Of a stretch of 64,000 nucleotides of DNA, positions 27,608 to 35,814 are shown one piece after another. The first letter of the stretch is position 1; the number at the start of each line of letters is the position of its first letter. The stretch covers positions 41,119-105,118 of the forward strand of contig NZ_QDKM01000009.1 in NCBI RefSeq assembly GCF_003076755.1, read 5' to 3'. Made by a program: the position numbers and the translations under genes. Below the pieces are notes generated by a model that was not told where the DNA came from, searched no databases, and worked only from the letters and a program-made list of their open reading frames with translations. This DNA comes from Pararhodobacter oceanensis. Its GTDB lineage: Bacteria; Pseudomonadota; Alphaproteobacteria; Rhodobacterales; Rhodobacteraceae.

Positions 27608-27818
27608 CGTCATTTCCCTTGTCATCGCGCGCCTCACCGCGACCTGTGTCGCGTGCTTTGGCCTGCGCTTTGCGCCTTGCTATATTGGCTTTCAACGCCG
27701 CTTTGATCCGCGCTTCACGGGCGTGATCGCCCTTGGTGCCCTTCACCGCCTTGACGCGTCGCGCGCTCAAATCAGCGGTCTCGGCACCTGCGTTTGTGGC
27801 TGGTTTTTCCTGTGTCAT
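27600..27818 (-). CDS. Small basic protein of unknown function
   Basis: A 72-residue, Lys/Arg/Ala-rich protein with ARIKAALKANIARRKAQAKAR in its second half, suggesting a long charged helix. Similar short proteins sit upstream of DUF2948 in related genomes. No domain is recognised. It overlaps the DUF2948 start and probably leads that operon. Confidence 0.6.
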   Translation of the reverse strand: MTQEKPATNAGAETADLSARRVKAVKGTKGDHAREARIKAALKANIARRKAQAKARDTGRGEARDDKGNDDV

Positions 27819-27906
27819 GGCGCCTCTCTTAGCCTAGAGTGAAAAAACCGTCTATAGAGGGCTTGCACGCCCCGCGCTTTGGGGCTAATCAGCCGCCGAC
27901 GACGAT

Positions 27907-27981
27907 GCTGTGGTAGCTCAGTGGTAGAGCACACCCTTGGTAAGGGTGAGGTCGAGAGTTCAATCCTCTCTCACAGCACCA
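27907..27981 (+). tRNA. tRNA-Thr (anticodon GGT)
   Basis: A 75-nt cloverleaf with acceptor GCTGTGG/TCACAGC, D-arm GCTC/GAGC, anticodon stem CACCC/GGGTG and an encoded CCA. The loop TTGGTAA gives GGT, which reads ACC threonine codons. Confidence 0.97.
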
Positions 27982-28099
27982 TCGTTCTCCCCCTTTCCGC
28001 AGCCCCATGTGACCAGCCCCGTGCCGGTAGTTCTTGCGTCCGCCTATAGCCGCCCGTGTCGCAGCTTGACGCAGTGATGCAAATCTTCCACAACAGCCG

Positions 28100-28292
28100 C
28101 GATGGTTTCCAGCCGCTCCGGCGGTTGGGATGAAATGGGAATACGGTGAGGTCGCGATCAACGCGCCAAAGCCGGAACTGCCCCCGCAACTGTGAGCGGT
28201 GAGTGACCCCGATGAATACCACTGAGCCCGAGGGGCTTGGGAAGGTGCGGGGGAACGCTGATCCGCGAGTCAGGAGACCTGCCATCAGCGGC
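28100..28292 (+). promoter_or_regulatory. Cobalamin riboswitch upstream of a BtuCDF-type transporter
   Basis: The conserved elements appear in order: GATGAAATGGGAATACGGTG (28129-28148), AAGCCGGAACTGCCCCCGC (28169-28187), AACTGTGAGCGG, and the 3' GAGTCAGGAGACCTGCC (28267-28283). Together these form the AdoCbl aptamer core. It should lower expression of the downstream transporter genes when cobalamin is plentiful. About 200 bases separate it from the first transporter gene. Confidence 0.93.
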
Positions 28293-28347
28293 ACCAATAG
28301 GTGTCGTTATTGCAACCCAATCCAGACGGGGTGTCTGGCAGGAGGTC

Positions 28348-28507
28348 ATGATGGCGACACGGAACTCCCCGTGCCTTGAGACTAATCGACCCTGCGCCCC
28401 GCTGTATCGCGGAGGGCGATATGCACATCGATGCAAGACGCAGGACGACCCGAGACTTCACCACCGCCGGAGCCTTTAACCCGCCGCAACGCGAATGCAC
28501 GCGATGA
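28348..28507 (+). other. Leader region with two possible short reading frames
   Basis: Between the riboswitch and the ATPase gene an AGGAGG (28340-28345) precedes an ATG at 28348 opening a 43-codon frame (28348-28479). A second frame of 28 codons starts at 28421 after GGAGGG and ends at 28507, overlapping a possible ATPase start at 28504 (ATGA). Neither resembles a known protein. They may be regulatory leader peptides or chance frames. Confidence 0.3.
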
Positions 28508-29286
28508 GCGCCGCAGCGCTTGAGGTGCGCGAGGTCAGCTGGGCGCCGCGCAAATCCACGCAACCGGTGTTGCACCCGACCAGCTTCGAGGTCGGCGCGG
28601 GGCGCATACTCGGTGTCGTCGGCCCCAATGGCGCGGGGAAATCGACGCTCTTGCGGCTCTTGTACCGGTTCCAGAAACCCACCACCGGCACAGTGCGGAT
28701 CAACGGACAGGACATCTGGGCGATGCCCGCACAGGTGGCGGCGCGGCAGGTCGCGGCGGTGTTGCAGGAACAGGCCGCCGCATTTGGCCTGAGCGTGCGC
28801 GAGATTGTCCGGCTGGGCCGCACCCCGCACCGTGCGCATTTCGCCGCCAATGGCGCCGAGGATGAGGCGGTGGTCGCGCGTGTGCTCGACCGGCTCAACC
28901 TGAATGCGCTCACCGCGCGCGATTTCGGCACCCTCTCGGGCGGCGAGCGGCAGCGGGTGATGGTGGCCCGCGCGCTGGCGCAGGAGCCGCAAATCCTGAT
29001 CCTTGACGAGCCGACCAACCATCTCGATGTGCGCCACCAGCTCGAGGTGGTCTCGCTGATCCAGACCCTCGGCCTGACCATCGTCGTCTCGCTGCATGAT
29101 CTGAACATGGCGATCGGCATTTGCGACGATATTCTGGTGCTCAAAGACGGGCACCCGCAGGGCTTTGGCCCGCCGCAAACCCTGCTCACCGATACGCTGG
29201 TGTCGCGCACCTTCCATGTCGATGCCCGCCGCCGCCATCTGGCGCCCTGCGGCACCGCGCATTTCTCTTTTGCCCTGCCAAACTGA
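28495..29286 (+). CDS. ABC transporter ATP-binding protein (BtuD/FecE type)
   Basis: A 263-residue ATPase of the iron-siderophore/B12 importer class. Walker A is GPNGAGKST (43-51), the signature LSGGERQR and Walker B ILILDEPTNHLD, with switch VSLHDLN. ATGs at 28495 and 28504 are both possible and neither has a strong ribosome site; the second overlaps the stop of a short upstream frame. The binding-protein gene follows 12 bases later. Control by the upstream cobalamin riboswitch points to a corrinoid or cobalt ligand. Confidence 0.9.
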   Translation: MHAMSAAALEVREVSWAPRKSTQPVLHPTSFEVGAGRILGVVGPNGAGKSTLLRLLYRFQKPTTGTVRINGQDIWAMPAQVAARQVAAVLQEQAAAFGLSVREIVRLGRTPHRAHFAANGAEDEAVVARVLDRLNLNALTARDFGTLSGGERQRVMVARALAQEPQILILDEPTNHLDVRHQLEVVSLIQTLGLTIVVSLHDLNMAIGICDDILVLKDGHPQGFGPPQTLLTDTLVSRTFHVDARRRHLAPCGTAHFSFALPN

Positions 29287-29298
29287 ACGGAACACCCG

Positions 29299-30234
29299 AT
29301 GAAAACCGCCATTCTCACCCTCGCGGCGCTGCTTGCCGCCAGCCCCGCCCTCGCGCAAACCACGGTGCAAAGCTGCGATCGGCAGGTCACATTTGACGCC
29401 CCGCCGCAGGCTGCAATTGCCAATGATATCAACCTGATCGAGATGATGCTGGTGCTTGGACTGACCGATCATATGGTCGGCTATACCGGCGTTTCCGGCT
29501 GGGTCAAACTTGACGCAGAGATCGCCGCGGGGGTCGAGGAACTGCCCGAACTCTCGTCGCATTACCCCTCACGCGAGGTGCTGATCGGCGCCGATGCGGA
29601 TTTCTATTTCGCCGGTTGGAACTATGGCATGCGGGTCGGCGGCGAGGTGACGCCCGAGACGCTGGCGCCCTTTGGCATTCAGGTCTACGAATTGACCGAA
29701 AGCTGCATCCATATCGGCGACAAAGACCCCGCGTCTATCGCGGATCTCTACAACGATCTGCGCAATCTGGCGGCGATCTTCAACGTGCCGGAACGCGCCG
29801 AGGCGCTGATCGCGGGCTATCAAGCCGAGCTTGCAACGTTCCTTGAAACCCTGCCCGCGCTGGATCATGCGCCGCGGGTTTTCGTCTATGACAGCGGCGA
29901 GGATGTGCCCTTCACCGCCGGACGCTACGCGATGCCCAATGCGCTGATCGAAGCGGCGGGCGGGGTGAATATTCTCGACGATATCGAGGGCAGCTGGACC
30001 ACGGTCGGCTGGGAAGCGGTGGTCGAGCGCAACCCCGAAGTGATCGTGATCATCGACTATGGCGAGGTCTCGGCCGAGGACAAACAGGCGTTTATCGCCA
30101 CGCATCCCGCCTTTGCCGAGATCGACGCGGTGCGCAACAACCGCTTTGTGGTGCTCGATTACGTCGAGGCCACGCCCGGCCCGCGCAATATCCGCGCGGT
30201 GATGACCCTCGCCGAGGCGTTTCGCGGTGAGTAA
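29299..30234 (+). CDS. Periplasmic binding protein of the riboswitch-controlled importer
   Basis: A 311-residue BtuF/FhuD-like (SBP type III) protein. The signal peptide ends at ASPALAQ (about residue 20) and no lipobox cysteine is present. The two-lobed pattern shows in VTFDAPPQAAIANDINLIEMMLVLGL and VVERNPEVIVIIDYG. The preceding cobalamin riboswitch suggests cobalamin, cobinamide or a cobalt chelate; siderophore binding is the alternative. It lies 6 bases before the permease gene. Confidence 0.88.
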   Translation: MKTAILTLAALLAASPALAQTTVQSCDRQVTFDAPPQAAIANDINLIEMMLVLGLTDHMVGYTGVSGWVKLDAEIAAGVEELPELSSHYPSREVLIGADADFYFAGWNYGMRVGGEVTPETLAPFGIQVYELTESCIHIGDKDPASIADLYNDLRNLAAIFNVPERAEALIAGYQAELATFLETLPALDHAPRVFVYDSGEDVPFTAGRYAMPNALIEAAGGVNILDDIEGSWTTVGWEAVVERNPEVIVIIDYGEVSAEDKQAFIATHPAFAEIDAVRNNRFVVLDYVEATPGPRNIRAVMTLAEAFRGE

Positions 30235-30240
30235 GCCGCG

Positions 30241-31323
30241 ATGAAGGACGCCCCTATCAGCAGCGCAGAACCGGCGCCACCTCCCGTCGCACCGCCAAGA
30301 CGCGGGCGTCGCCTGCCGGTCTGGGCGATCGCGGTTTCGGGCGTGGCGGTCCTGCTGGTCTCGCTGTCGCTGGCGGTCAGCGTCGGCGCGGTGTCAATCC
30401 CGCTGGCCACGGTCTGGAGCATCCTGATCAACAAGATCGCGCCGGAGACATTGGCCCGCGATTGGTCGGTCGGGCGCGAGGCAATCGTCTGGGACATCCG
30501 CTTTCCGCGCGCGATATTGGCCTGTTTTGTCGGCGCCGGTCTGGCGATTGTCGGCGCCTCTTTGCAAGCCGTCACCCGCAACCCTTTGGCCGATCCGCAC
30601 CTTCTGGGCATCTCGGCGGGCGGCGCGTTCGGTGCGATCCTGGCAATGCTGCACACCGGCCTGTTTTTGGGCCTCCTGACCGTGCCGCTGTTTGCCTTTC
30701 TCGGCGCATTGGGGGCGACGGTGCTGGTGCTCTCGGTGTCGCAGATCGCCTCGGCGACCAGCGCCGACCGGTTGGTTCTGGCCGGAGTCGCGGTGTCCTT
30801 CATCGTGATGTCGGTGGCTAATGTGTTGATTTTCCTCGGCGATCCGCGTGCCACCCATACGGTGGTGTTCTGGATGCTGGGCGGGCTTGGCCTCGCGCAC
30901 TGGGACCAACTGCTCTATCCGGCGGCGGCGCTCACGCTCTGCGGCGGCTATCTATGGATGAACGCGGGGCGGCTCAACGCGATGACCATCGGCGACGAGA
31001 CCGCCACGACGCTGGGCATCCCCGTGGCGCGGTTTCGCCTAACCGTGTTCGCGGTTGGCGCGCTGATCACCGGCGTGATGGTGGCGTTTTCGGGGATCAT
31101 CGGCTTTGTTGGCTTGATGATCCCGCATATTGTGCGGTTGCTGACCGGCGGCGATTACCGGCGGCTCCTGCCGGTCTCGGCGCTTTGCGGGGCGGTGTTT
31201 CTGGTCTGGGCCGATATCATCGCGCGCATGATCATGGCGCCGGACGATATGCCGATCGGGATTGTCACCGGCTTGATCGGCGGGGTGTTTTTCGTCTGGC
31301 TTTTGCGGCGGCGCATCGGCTGA
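30241..31323 (+). CDS. FecCD-family ABC permease (BtuC-like)
   Basis: A 360-residue permease with about ten transmembrane helices. NPLADPHLLGISAGGAFGA and GFVGLMIPHIVRLLTGGDYR are the FecCD signatures, the second forming the coupling loop to the ATPase. The first 25 residues are proline- and arginine-rich and cytoplasmic. Only one permease gene is present, so it should form a homodimer. It is the last gene of the three-gene operon. Confidence 0.92.
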   Translation: MKDAPISSAEPAPPPVAPPRRGRRLPVWAIAVSGVAVLLVSLSLAVSVGAVSIPLATVWSILINKIAPETLARDWSVGREAIVWDIRFPRAILACFVGAGLAIVGASLQAVTRNPLADPHLLGISAGGAFGAILAMLHTGLFLGLLTVPLFAFLGALGATVLVLSVSQIASATSADRLVLAGVAVSFIVMSVANVLIFLGDPRATHTVVFWMLGGLGLAHWDQLLYPAAALTLCGGYLWMNAGRLNAMTIGDETATTLGIPVARFRLTVFAVGALITGVMVAFSGIIGFVGLMIPHIVRLLTGGDYRRLLPVSALCGAVFLVWADIIARMIMAPDDMPIGIVTGLIGGVFFVWLLRRRIG

Positions 31324-31353
31324 GCGGCGGGGCGGCAGGGGTCTCCCCGCCGC
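31324..31353. terminator. Stem-loop between convergent btuC-like and hyuB-like genes
   Basis: A perfect 9-bp stem, GCGGCGGGG (31324-31332) with CCCCGCCGC (31345-31353), and a 12-base loop, placed directly after the permease stop and 11 bases before the end of the convergent operon. No T-run is present on either side. Confidence 0.45.
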
Positions 31354-31364
31354 CCCCGCTGGCC

Positions 31365-32930
31365 TCAGGCGCTCGGCACTCTCGCCCGCGCATTGCCGCC
31401 CTGTGCGGTGGCGACGGTGAATTCATCGCCCGCCTGCAGGGTCAATTTGCTGACGAATGTCGGCTGCGCCTCGGGCGTGCCGTCACGGGTCAGGGTCAGG
31501 CTGTTGCAGCCGCCCTCAGTCGCGCCCGGCAGCGCCCAGACCGGCACCACACCATGCGAGAACCCCGAGGACATCACCCCGCGTCCGCGCATCCGGTAAC
31601 GCGTCTGCACCCCGCGCCCGCCACTGTGTTCACCTTCGACGCGCTGCACCGGGCCGAGCGTTTTCTCAATCACTTCAAACCCGTAGCGCGCTTCGGCCAC
31701 CTCAATCGGGCAGTTGAAGGTGTCGCCGTGGTTGGTCGAGAACATCGCGTCATTGCCCGCGCGCTCCGGCGTCGCGCCCCAGCCGCCCATCTGCGGCTCG
31801 ACCATCGTATAGCGGCGACCGGTGTCGGGATGTTCACCGGCAATCACCACGCCAAAGATCGAGGCAAAGCTGCCCGCCGGCAGATCCGCGCCCGCCTGTT
31901 CGGCCAGCCCGCGCCAGAGCATATCGATCAACCGGATGCGGGTCTCGAAGTAATAGCCATGCGCCGCGTCTTCGCTGGGATCAAAGATCGAGCCGGGGCG
32001 GGTGATCACCTTGAGCGGCGCGAAGGAGCCCGCATTGGCATAGCGCTCGGGGTCGGTCAGCGCCTTGAACAGGATCTGGCAGGCGACCAGCGCGCCGTCA
32101 TGACAGGTGTTATAGGGGCCTTCGGTCTGGTCCGGTGCCGCGCGCAGATCGACGGTGAAGGCGTCATCGCTGATGGTGATGCTGGCGCGCCATGTGCTGC
32201 CGTCATCCTGCGCTTGGGCGACGTCAAATGTGCCCTTGGGCAGCGCTGCCAGCCCCTTTTTCGCCCGCGCCAGACCGGTCGCCTGCGCATCCGCAATCGC
32301 CTCGCGCAGCACCTCGGCGCCGTAACGCGCGCAGAGCCCGCGGATCAACCGCGCGGCGCGACGACCGGCCGAGACCTGCGCCCAGAGATCGCCGGTGACG
32401 AAATCGGGCAGCCGCGAGTTGGTCGAGATGATATCCGCCACCGCGTCATTGCGCTCACCCTTGGAGAACAGCCGCACAATCGGCAACCGCAGCCCCTCGG
32501 CGATGATGCCGGTCACATCGGTGGCCATCGAGCCCGGCGTGCTGCCGCCGATATCGCCCCAATGGGCAATCGAGGCGACCCAGGCGATCACCTCGCCACC
32601 GTAAAACACCGGCTCGGCGACCACCACATCGTTGAGATGGGTGACGCCGCCGAAATTCGGGTCGTTGGTGAGGAAGACATCGCCCTCATGGATATCATCG
32701 CCCTGTTTGGCGAGGATCGCGGTCACCGATTTGTCCAGCACGCCGACAAATGACGGGATGCCCGCGCCCGAGCTGACCAGCGAGCCATCGGCGGCGGTGA
32801 CACCGGTGCCGACGTCCAAAACCTCATAGATGATCGGGCTCATCGCGGTCTTTCGCAAAACCTCGAACATCTCTTCGGCAGCGGAATCGAGCGCGGCTTG
32901 CACCACCGAGAGGGTGAATTGATCACGCAT
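31365..32930 (-). CDS. Hydantoinase B/oxoprolinase family protein (second copy)
   Basis: A 521-residue HyuB-type subunit. Family signatures are YEVLDVGTGVTAADG, VGVLDKSV, DVFLTNDPNFGGVTHLND and GGRGVQTRYRM near the end. HyuA/HyuB enzymes open cyclic amides such as N-methylhydantoin or 5-oxoproline with ATP, or carboxylate ketones. The start at 32930 has GGAG seven bases upstream and overlaps the peptidase stop by 8 bases. No separate HyuA accompanies it; it may share the HyuA at 35811-37886. It is the last gene of the locus. Confidence 0.87.
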   Translation of the reverse strand: MRDQFTLSVVQAALDSAAEEMFEVLRKTAMSPIIYEVLDVGTGVTAADGSLVSSGAGIPSFVGVLDKSVTAILAKQGDDIHEGDVFLTNDPNFGGVTHLNDVVVAEPVFYGGEVIAWVASIAHWGDIGGSTPGSMATDVTGIIAEGLRLPIVRLFSKGERNDAVADIISTNSRLPDFVTGDLWAQVSAGRRAARLIRGLCARYGAEVLREAIADAQATGLARAKKGLAALPKGTFDVAQAQDDGSTWRASITISDDAFTVDLRAAPDQTEGPYNTCHDGALVACQILFKALTDPERYANAGSFAPLKVITRPGSIFDPSEDAAHGYYFETRIRLIDMLWRGLAEQAGADLPAGSFASIFGVVIAGEHPDTGRRYTMVEPQMGGWGATPERAGNDAMFSTNHGDTFNCPIEVAEARYGFEVIEKTLGPVQRVEGEHSGGRGVQTRYRMRGRGVMSSGFSHGVVPVWALPGATEGGCNSLTLTRDGTPEAQPTFVSKLTLQAGDEFTVATAQGGNARARVPSA

Positions 32931-34020
32931 GGATCTGCTCCACATCGCGCGGCAGATCGGACAGGATCTCCGGTCCGTCTTCGCGCAGGATCACGATATC
33001 TTCCAAGCGGATGCCAAAGCGGCCCGGCAGATAGATCCCCGGCTCGATCGAGAACACCATGCCCTCTTGCAGCACGGTCTGTGAGCTGGCGGTGATATAG
33101 GGCGGTTCATGGACCTCAACGCCCATGCCGTGGCCGGTGCGGTGGACAAAATACTCGCCGTAACCGGCCTCCGTGATCACCCCGCGCGCGGCATCATCGA
33201 CCTCATGCGCCTTGACGCCGGGACGGGCCGCTTTAAGCGCCGCTTGCACCGCACGTTCCACCACCGCATGAACCTCGGCGTAGCCCTCCGGCCCGTCGCC
33301 AATCAGCGCCATGCGGGTGATATCCGAGGAATAGCCCTCGGACGCCGCGCCGATATCCATCACTACCGCATCGCCGGATTTCAGCACCGTCTCGCCGGTG
33401 TGGTGATGCGGAAAGGCGCCATTGGGACCAGCGCCGACGATGTTGAACAGTGGTTTCGCGCCGCTCCCCGCAAAGCTGCTGCGGATGATAGTCGCAACCT
33501 CGGTTTCGGTCATGCCCGGGCGCATCGCCGCCCATGCCGCGCGCATCGCTGTGTCGGCGAGTTGGGCGTTGCGCTTGAGGGCGGCGTATTCATCCGCGCC
33601 CTTGCACATCCGCAGCGCCCCCACGGTGTCGATGGTGAAACGCCGCGCCGCTTGCGGCAGCGCATCGGTGATCAGCGCCGCGTGATCGGCGCGCATGGTT
33701 TCATCGAGCACCAAAGACGTCGCCTCACCCGCACCCAACTCGCCCAGCGCCTGTGTCAGCGCCGCCGCGGGGCCGGTGTCGTCGGACCATGTGAAAAACG
33801 GCAAATCCGTCTGTGTGCGCACGCTTTCCGCCTCGAGCGCGGGCATCAGGAACGCCGCGCCATTACCCGAGACCAACGCCAGACAGGGGCGCTCATCGGC
33901 ATGGGGGGTGACGCCCAAGAGCCACGCCAGATGCGCGCCGGGGGCCAAGACCACCAGATCGGTCTTGGTGTCGTTCATCCGTGCGCGCAATGCGGCTAGC
34001 CGGTCTTGTGCCTGTGTCAT
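32923..34020 (-). CDS. M24-family Xaa-Pro dipeptidase-like metallopeptidase
   Basis: A 365-residue pita-bread enzyme. The N-terminal creatinase-type domain (1 to about 135) is followed by the catalytic domain with all five metal ligands: D222 and D233 (VVMDIGAASEGYSSD), H297 (HRTGHGMGVEVHEPP), E326 (SIEPGIY) and E340 (IRLED). This fits a two-metal aminopeptidase P or prolidase, unlike the metal-free creatinase at 24.4 kb. The start at 34020 has AGGAGAGA. It lies between two HyuB genes, so its substrate may be the peptide released from a cyclic compound. Confidence 0.9.
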   Translation of the reverse strand: MTQAQDRLAALRARMNDTKTDLVVLAPGAHLAWLLGVTPHADERPCLALVSGNGAAFLMPALEAESVRTQTDLPFFTWSDDTGPAAALTQALGELGAGEATSLVLDETMRADHAALITDALPQAARRFTIDTVGALRMCKGADEYAALKRNAQLADTAMRAAWAAMRPGMTETEVATIIRSSFAGSGAKPLFNIVGAGPNGAFPHHHTGETVLKSGDAVVMDIGAASEGYSSDITRMALIGDGPEGYAEVHAVVERAVQAALKAARPGVKAHEVDDAARGVITEAGYGEYFVHRTGHGMGVEVHEPPYITASSQTVLQEGMVFSIEPGIYLPGRFGIRLEDIVILREDGPEILSDLPRDVEQIHA

Positions 34021-34161
34021 ATCTCTCTCCTCACCCGGCCCCGCGCCGTGAGCCACCCGAAAGCGGGCCAGACCAGCGGCAGCCGATAATCTCGTTTCAT
34101 TCGCGGCATGGTGCGGGGCGGTCGGCGGATTTGACCCGCGGCCACCGCCCCGCACCTGCTG

Positions 34162-35814
34162 TTACAACGCTAGCCCATGCACCTCTTTGGCGCGCTCGGG
34201 GCTGATCAACCCGTTTTTGATGTCACGGTGCACCGCTTCGGGATCGCGGTCCTTGGGATCGCCGTAGCCCGCGCCGCTGGAGGTGATCACGCGGATCACA
34301 TCATCGGTGGTCAGGTCGAGGCCGGAGACAAAGCTATAGGTCTCTTGGCCGCCATCCGCCTTGACCACTTCGACGAAATTGCCCGAACCCTCCTTGCCGC
34401 CTTCCAGCGGCCACGGCTTGATTTTCGAGCGCGTATACCCCGCTGTCAGGAACCCGTTCTTGGTGCGGATACGGTATTCCAGCACCAGCCCGCGCCCACC
34501 GTTATACTTGCCCTCGCCCCCCGGTGCGGTGTTCAGCGCCATACGGTCGACGAAGAGCCCGTTGCGCGCCTCGGAAATCTCGGCGGGGGTGTTATAGGTC
34601 TCGCCGTGGAAGCCCGAGAAGATGCAGGGGTTGCCGTCGCGCCCGTCCCATGCGCCCCAGCCACCGATCTGCGGCTCGACGATGGTGTATTGGCGGCCGG
34701 TGTCGGGGTGGATACCGCCGATGAACGTGCCGCAGATCGAGCTGAAGTGACCGGCAGGCAGACGCTCGGGGATATGCGGTGCAAGGCAGCGCCAGATCAG
34801 ATCGTAAACCCGCACTTCGGTTTCGAAGTAGAAGCCGATGGCCGAGCCTTCGCGCGCATCAAAGATCGAGCCCTCGCGGGTCAGCACCTTGAGCGGCCGG
34901 AAACTGCCGTCATTGGCCGGCGTGTCGGGATCGGTCAGGGATTTGAACACCATCTGCGCGCAGATCATCGTGCCATCGCGGCAGGCGTTGGTCGGGCCGG
35001 TGTCCTGATCGGGGTTATCGCGCAGATCGACGAGGAATTCATCGGCGCTGATCGTGACCTTGACGTTATAGACCCGCCCGTCGTCCTGTTCCTCGGACAA
35101 TTCAAACGTGCCGTGGGGCAGTTTGGCGAGTTCGGCGCGGGCCGCTTTCTCGCCGAAATCCATGAAGTGATCCATCGCCACAAGGAAGGTCGCGGTGCCG
35201 TATTTCGCCGCCAGCCCCTCGAGCCTGCGCGCGCCTACCCGCACCGCCGCAATCGCCGCCCAGACGTCACCCTTGAGGAAATCGGGCATCCGGCTGTTGG
35301 TGGTGATGATATCCATCACCGCCTGATCAGTCTCGCCCTCGCGGACGATTTTCACCGCCGGAAGCCGCAGCCCCTCTTGGAAAATCTCGGTCGCCTCGCC
35401 CGACAAAGACCCCGGCGCCATGCCGCCGACATCCGAGTTATGGGCGATATTCGCGGTCCATGCGATGATCTTGCCATCTGCAAACACCGGCATCGCCAGC
35501 ACCAGATCGTTGAGATGCGTCACTCCGCCGTGCCACGGATCATTGGTGATGAACACATCACCGGGCCGGATGTTATCGCCATGTTTTTTCAGGATAAACT
35601 GCACCGATTTATCCAGCACGCCGATAAACGCCGGTATCCCCGCCCCCGAGGAGGCAATCCGCCCGACCGCGTCGGTGATGCCGGTGCCCATGTCCAACAC
35701 CTCATAGATGATCGAGGACATGGCGGTTTTGCGCATCGCCGCGAACATCTCGTCCGAGGCGGCCTGTAGCGAGTTCTGGATGATCTCCAGCGTGATCGGG
35801 TCATTCATGCTCAT
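34162..35814 (-). CDS. hyuB: Hydantoinase B/oxoprolinase family protein
   Basis: A 550-residue HyuB-type subunit with YEVLDMGTGITDAVGR, IGVLDKSVQFILKKHGD, DVFITNDPWHGGVTHLNDLV and GGRGLVLEYRI. It overlaps the HyuA stop by 4 bases and is its natural partner. The 141-base gap that follows before the M24 gene could hold an internal promoter. The substrate class is uncertain: N-methylhydantoin, 5-oxoproline, lactams and acetophenone-type ketones are all handled by relatives. Confidence 0.9.
   Translation of the reverse strand: MSMNDPITLEIIQNSLQAASDEMFAAMRKTAMSSIIYEVLDMGTGITDAVGRIASSGAGIPAFIGVLDKSVQFILKKHGDNIRPGDVFITNDPWHGGVTHLNDLVLAMPVFADGKIIAWTANIAHNSDVGGMAPGSLSGEATEIFQEGLRLPAVKIVREGETDQAVMDIITTNSRMPDFLKGDVWAAIAAVRVGARRLEGLAAKYGTATFLVAMDHFMDFGEKAARAELAKLPHGTFELSEEQDDGRVYNVKVTISADEFLVDLRDNPDQDTGPTNACRDGTMICAQMVFKSLTDPDTPANDGSFRPLKVLTREGSIFDAREGSAIGFYFETEVRVYDLIWRCLAPHIPERLPAGHFSSICGTFIGGIHPDTGRQYTIVEPQIGGWGAWDGRDGNPCIFSGFHGETYNTPAEISEARNGLFVDRMALNTAPGGEGKYNGGRGLVLEYRIRTKNGFLTAGYTRSKIKPWPLEGGKEGSGNFVEVVKADGGQETYSFVSGLDLTTDDVIRVITSSGAGYGDPKDRDPEAVHRDIKNGLISPERAKEVHGLAL

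Noticed and set aside
28285..29562. 425-codon minus-strand frame opposite the BtuD-like ATPase
   Set aside because: The + strand encodes all ATPase motifs here, while the minus frame has no recognisable domain and crosses the riboswitch leader.
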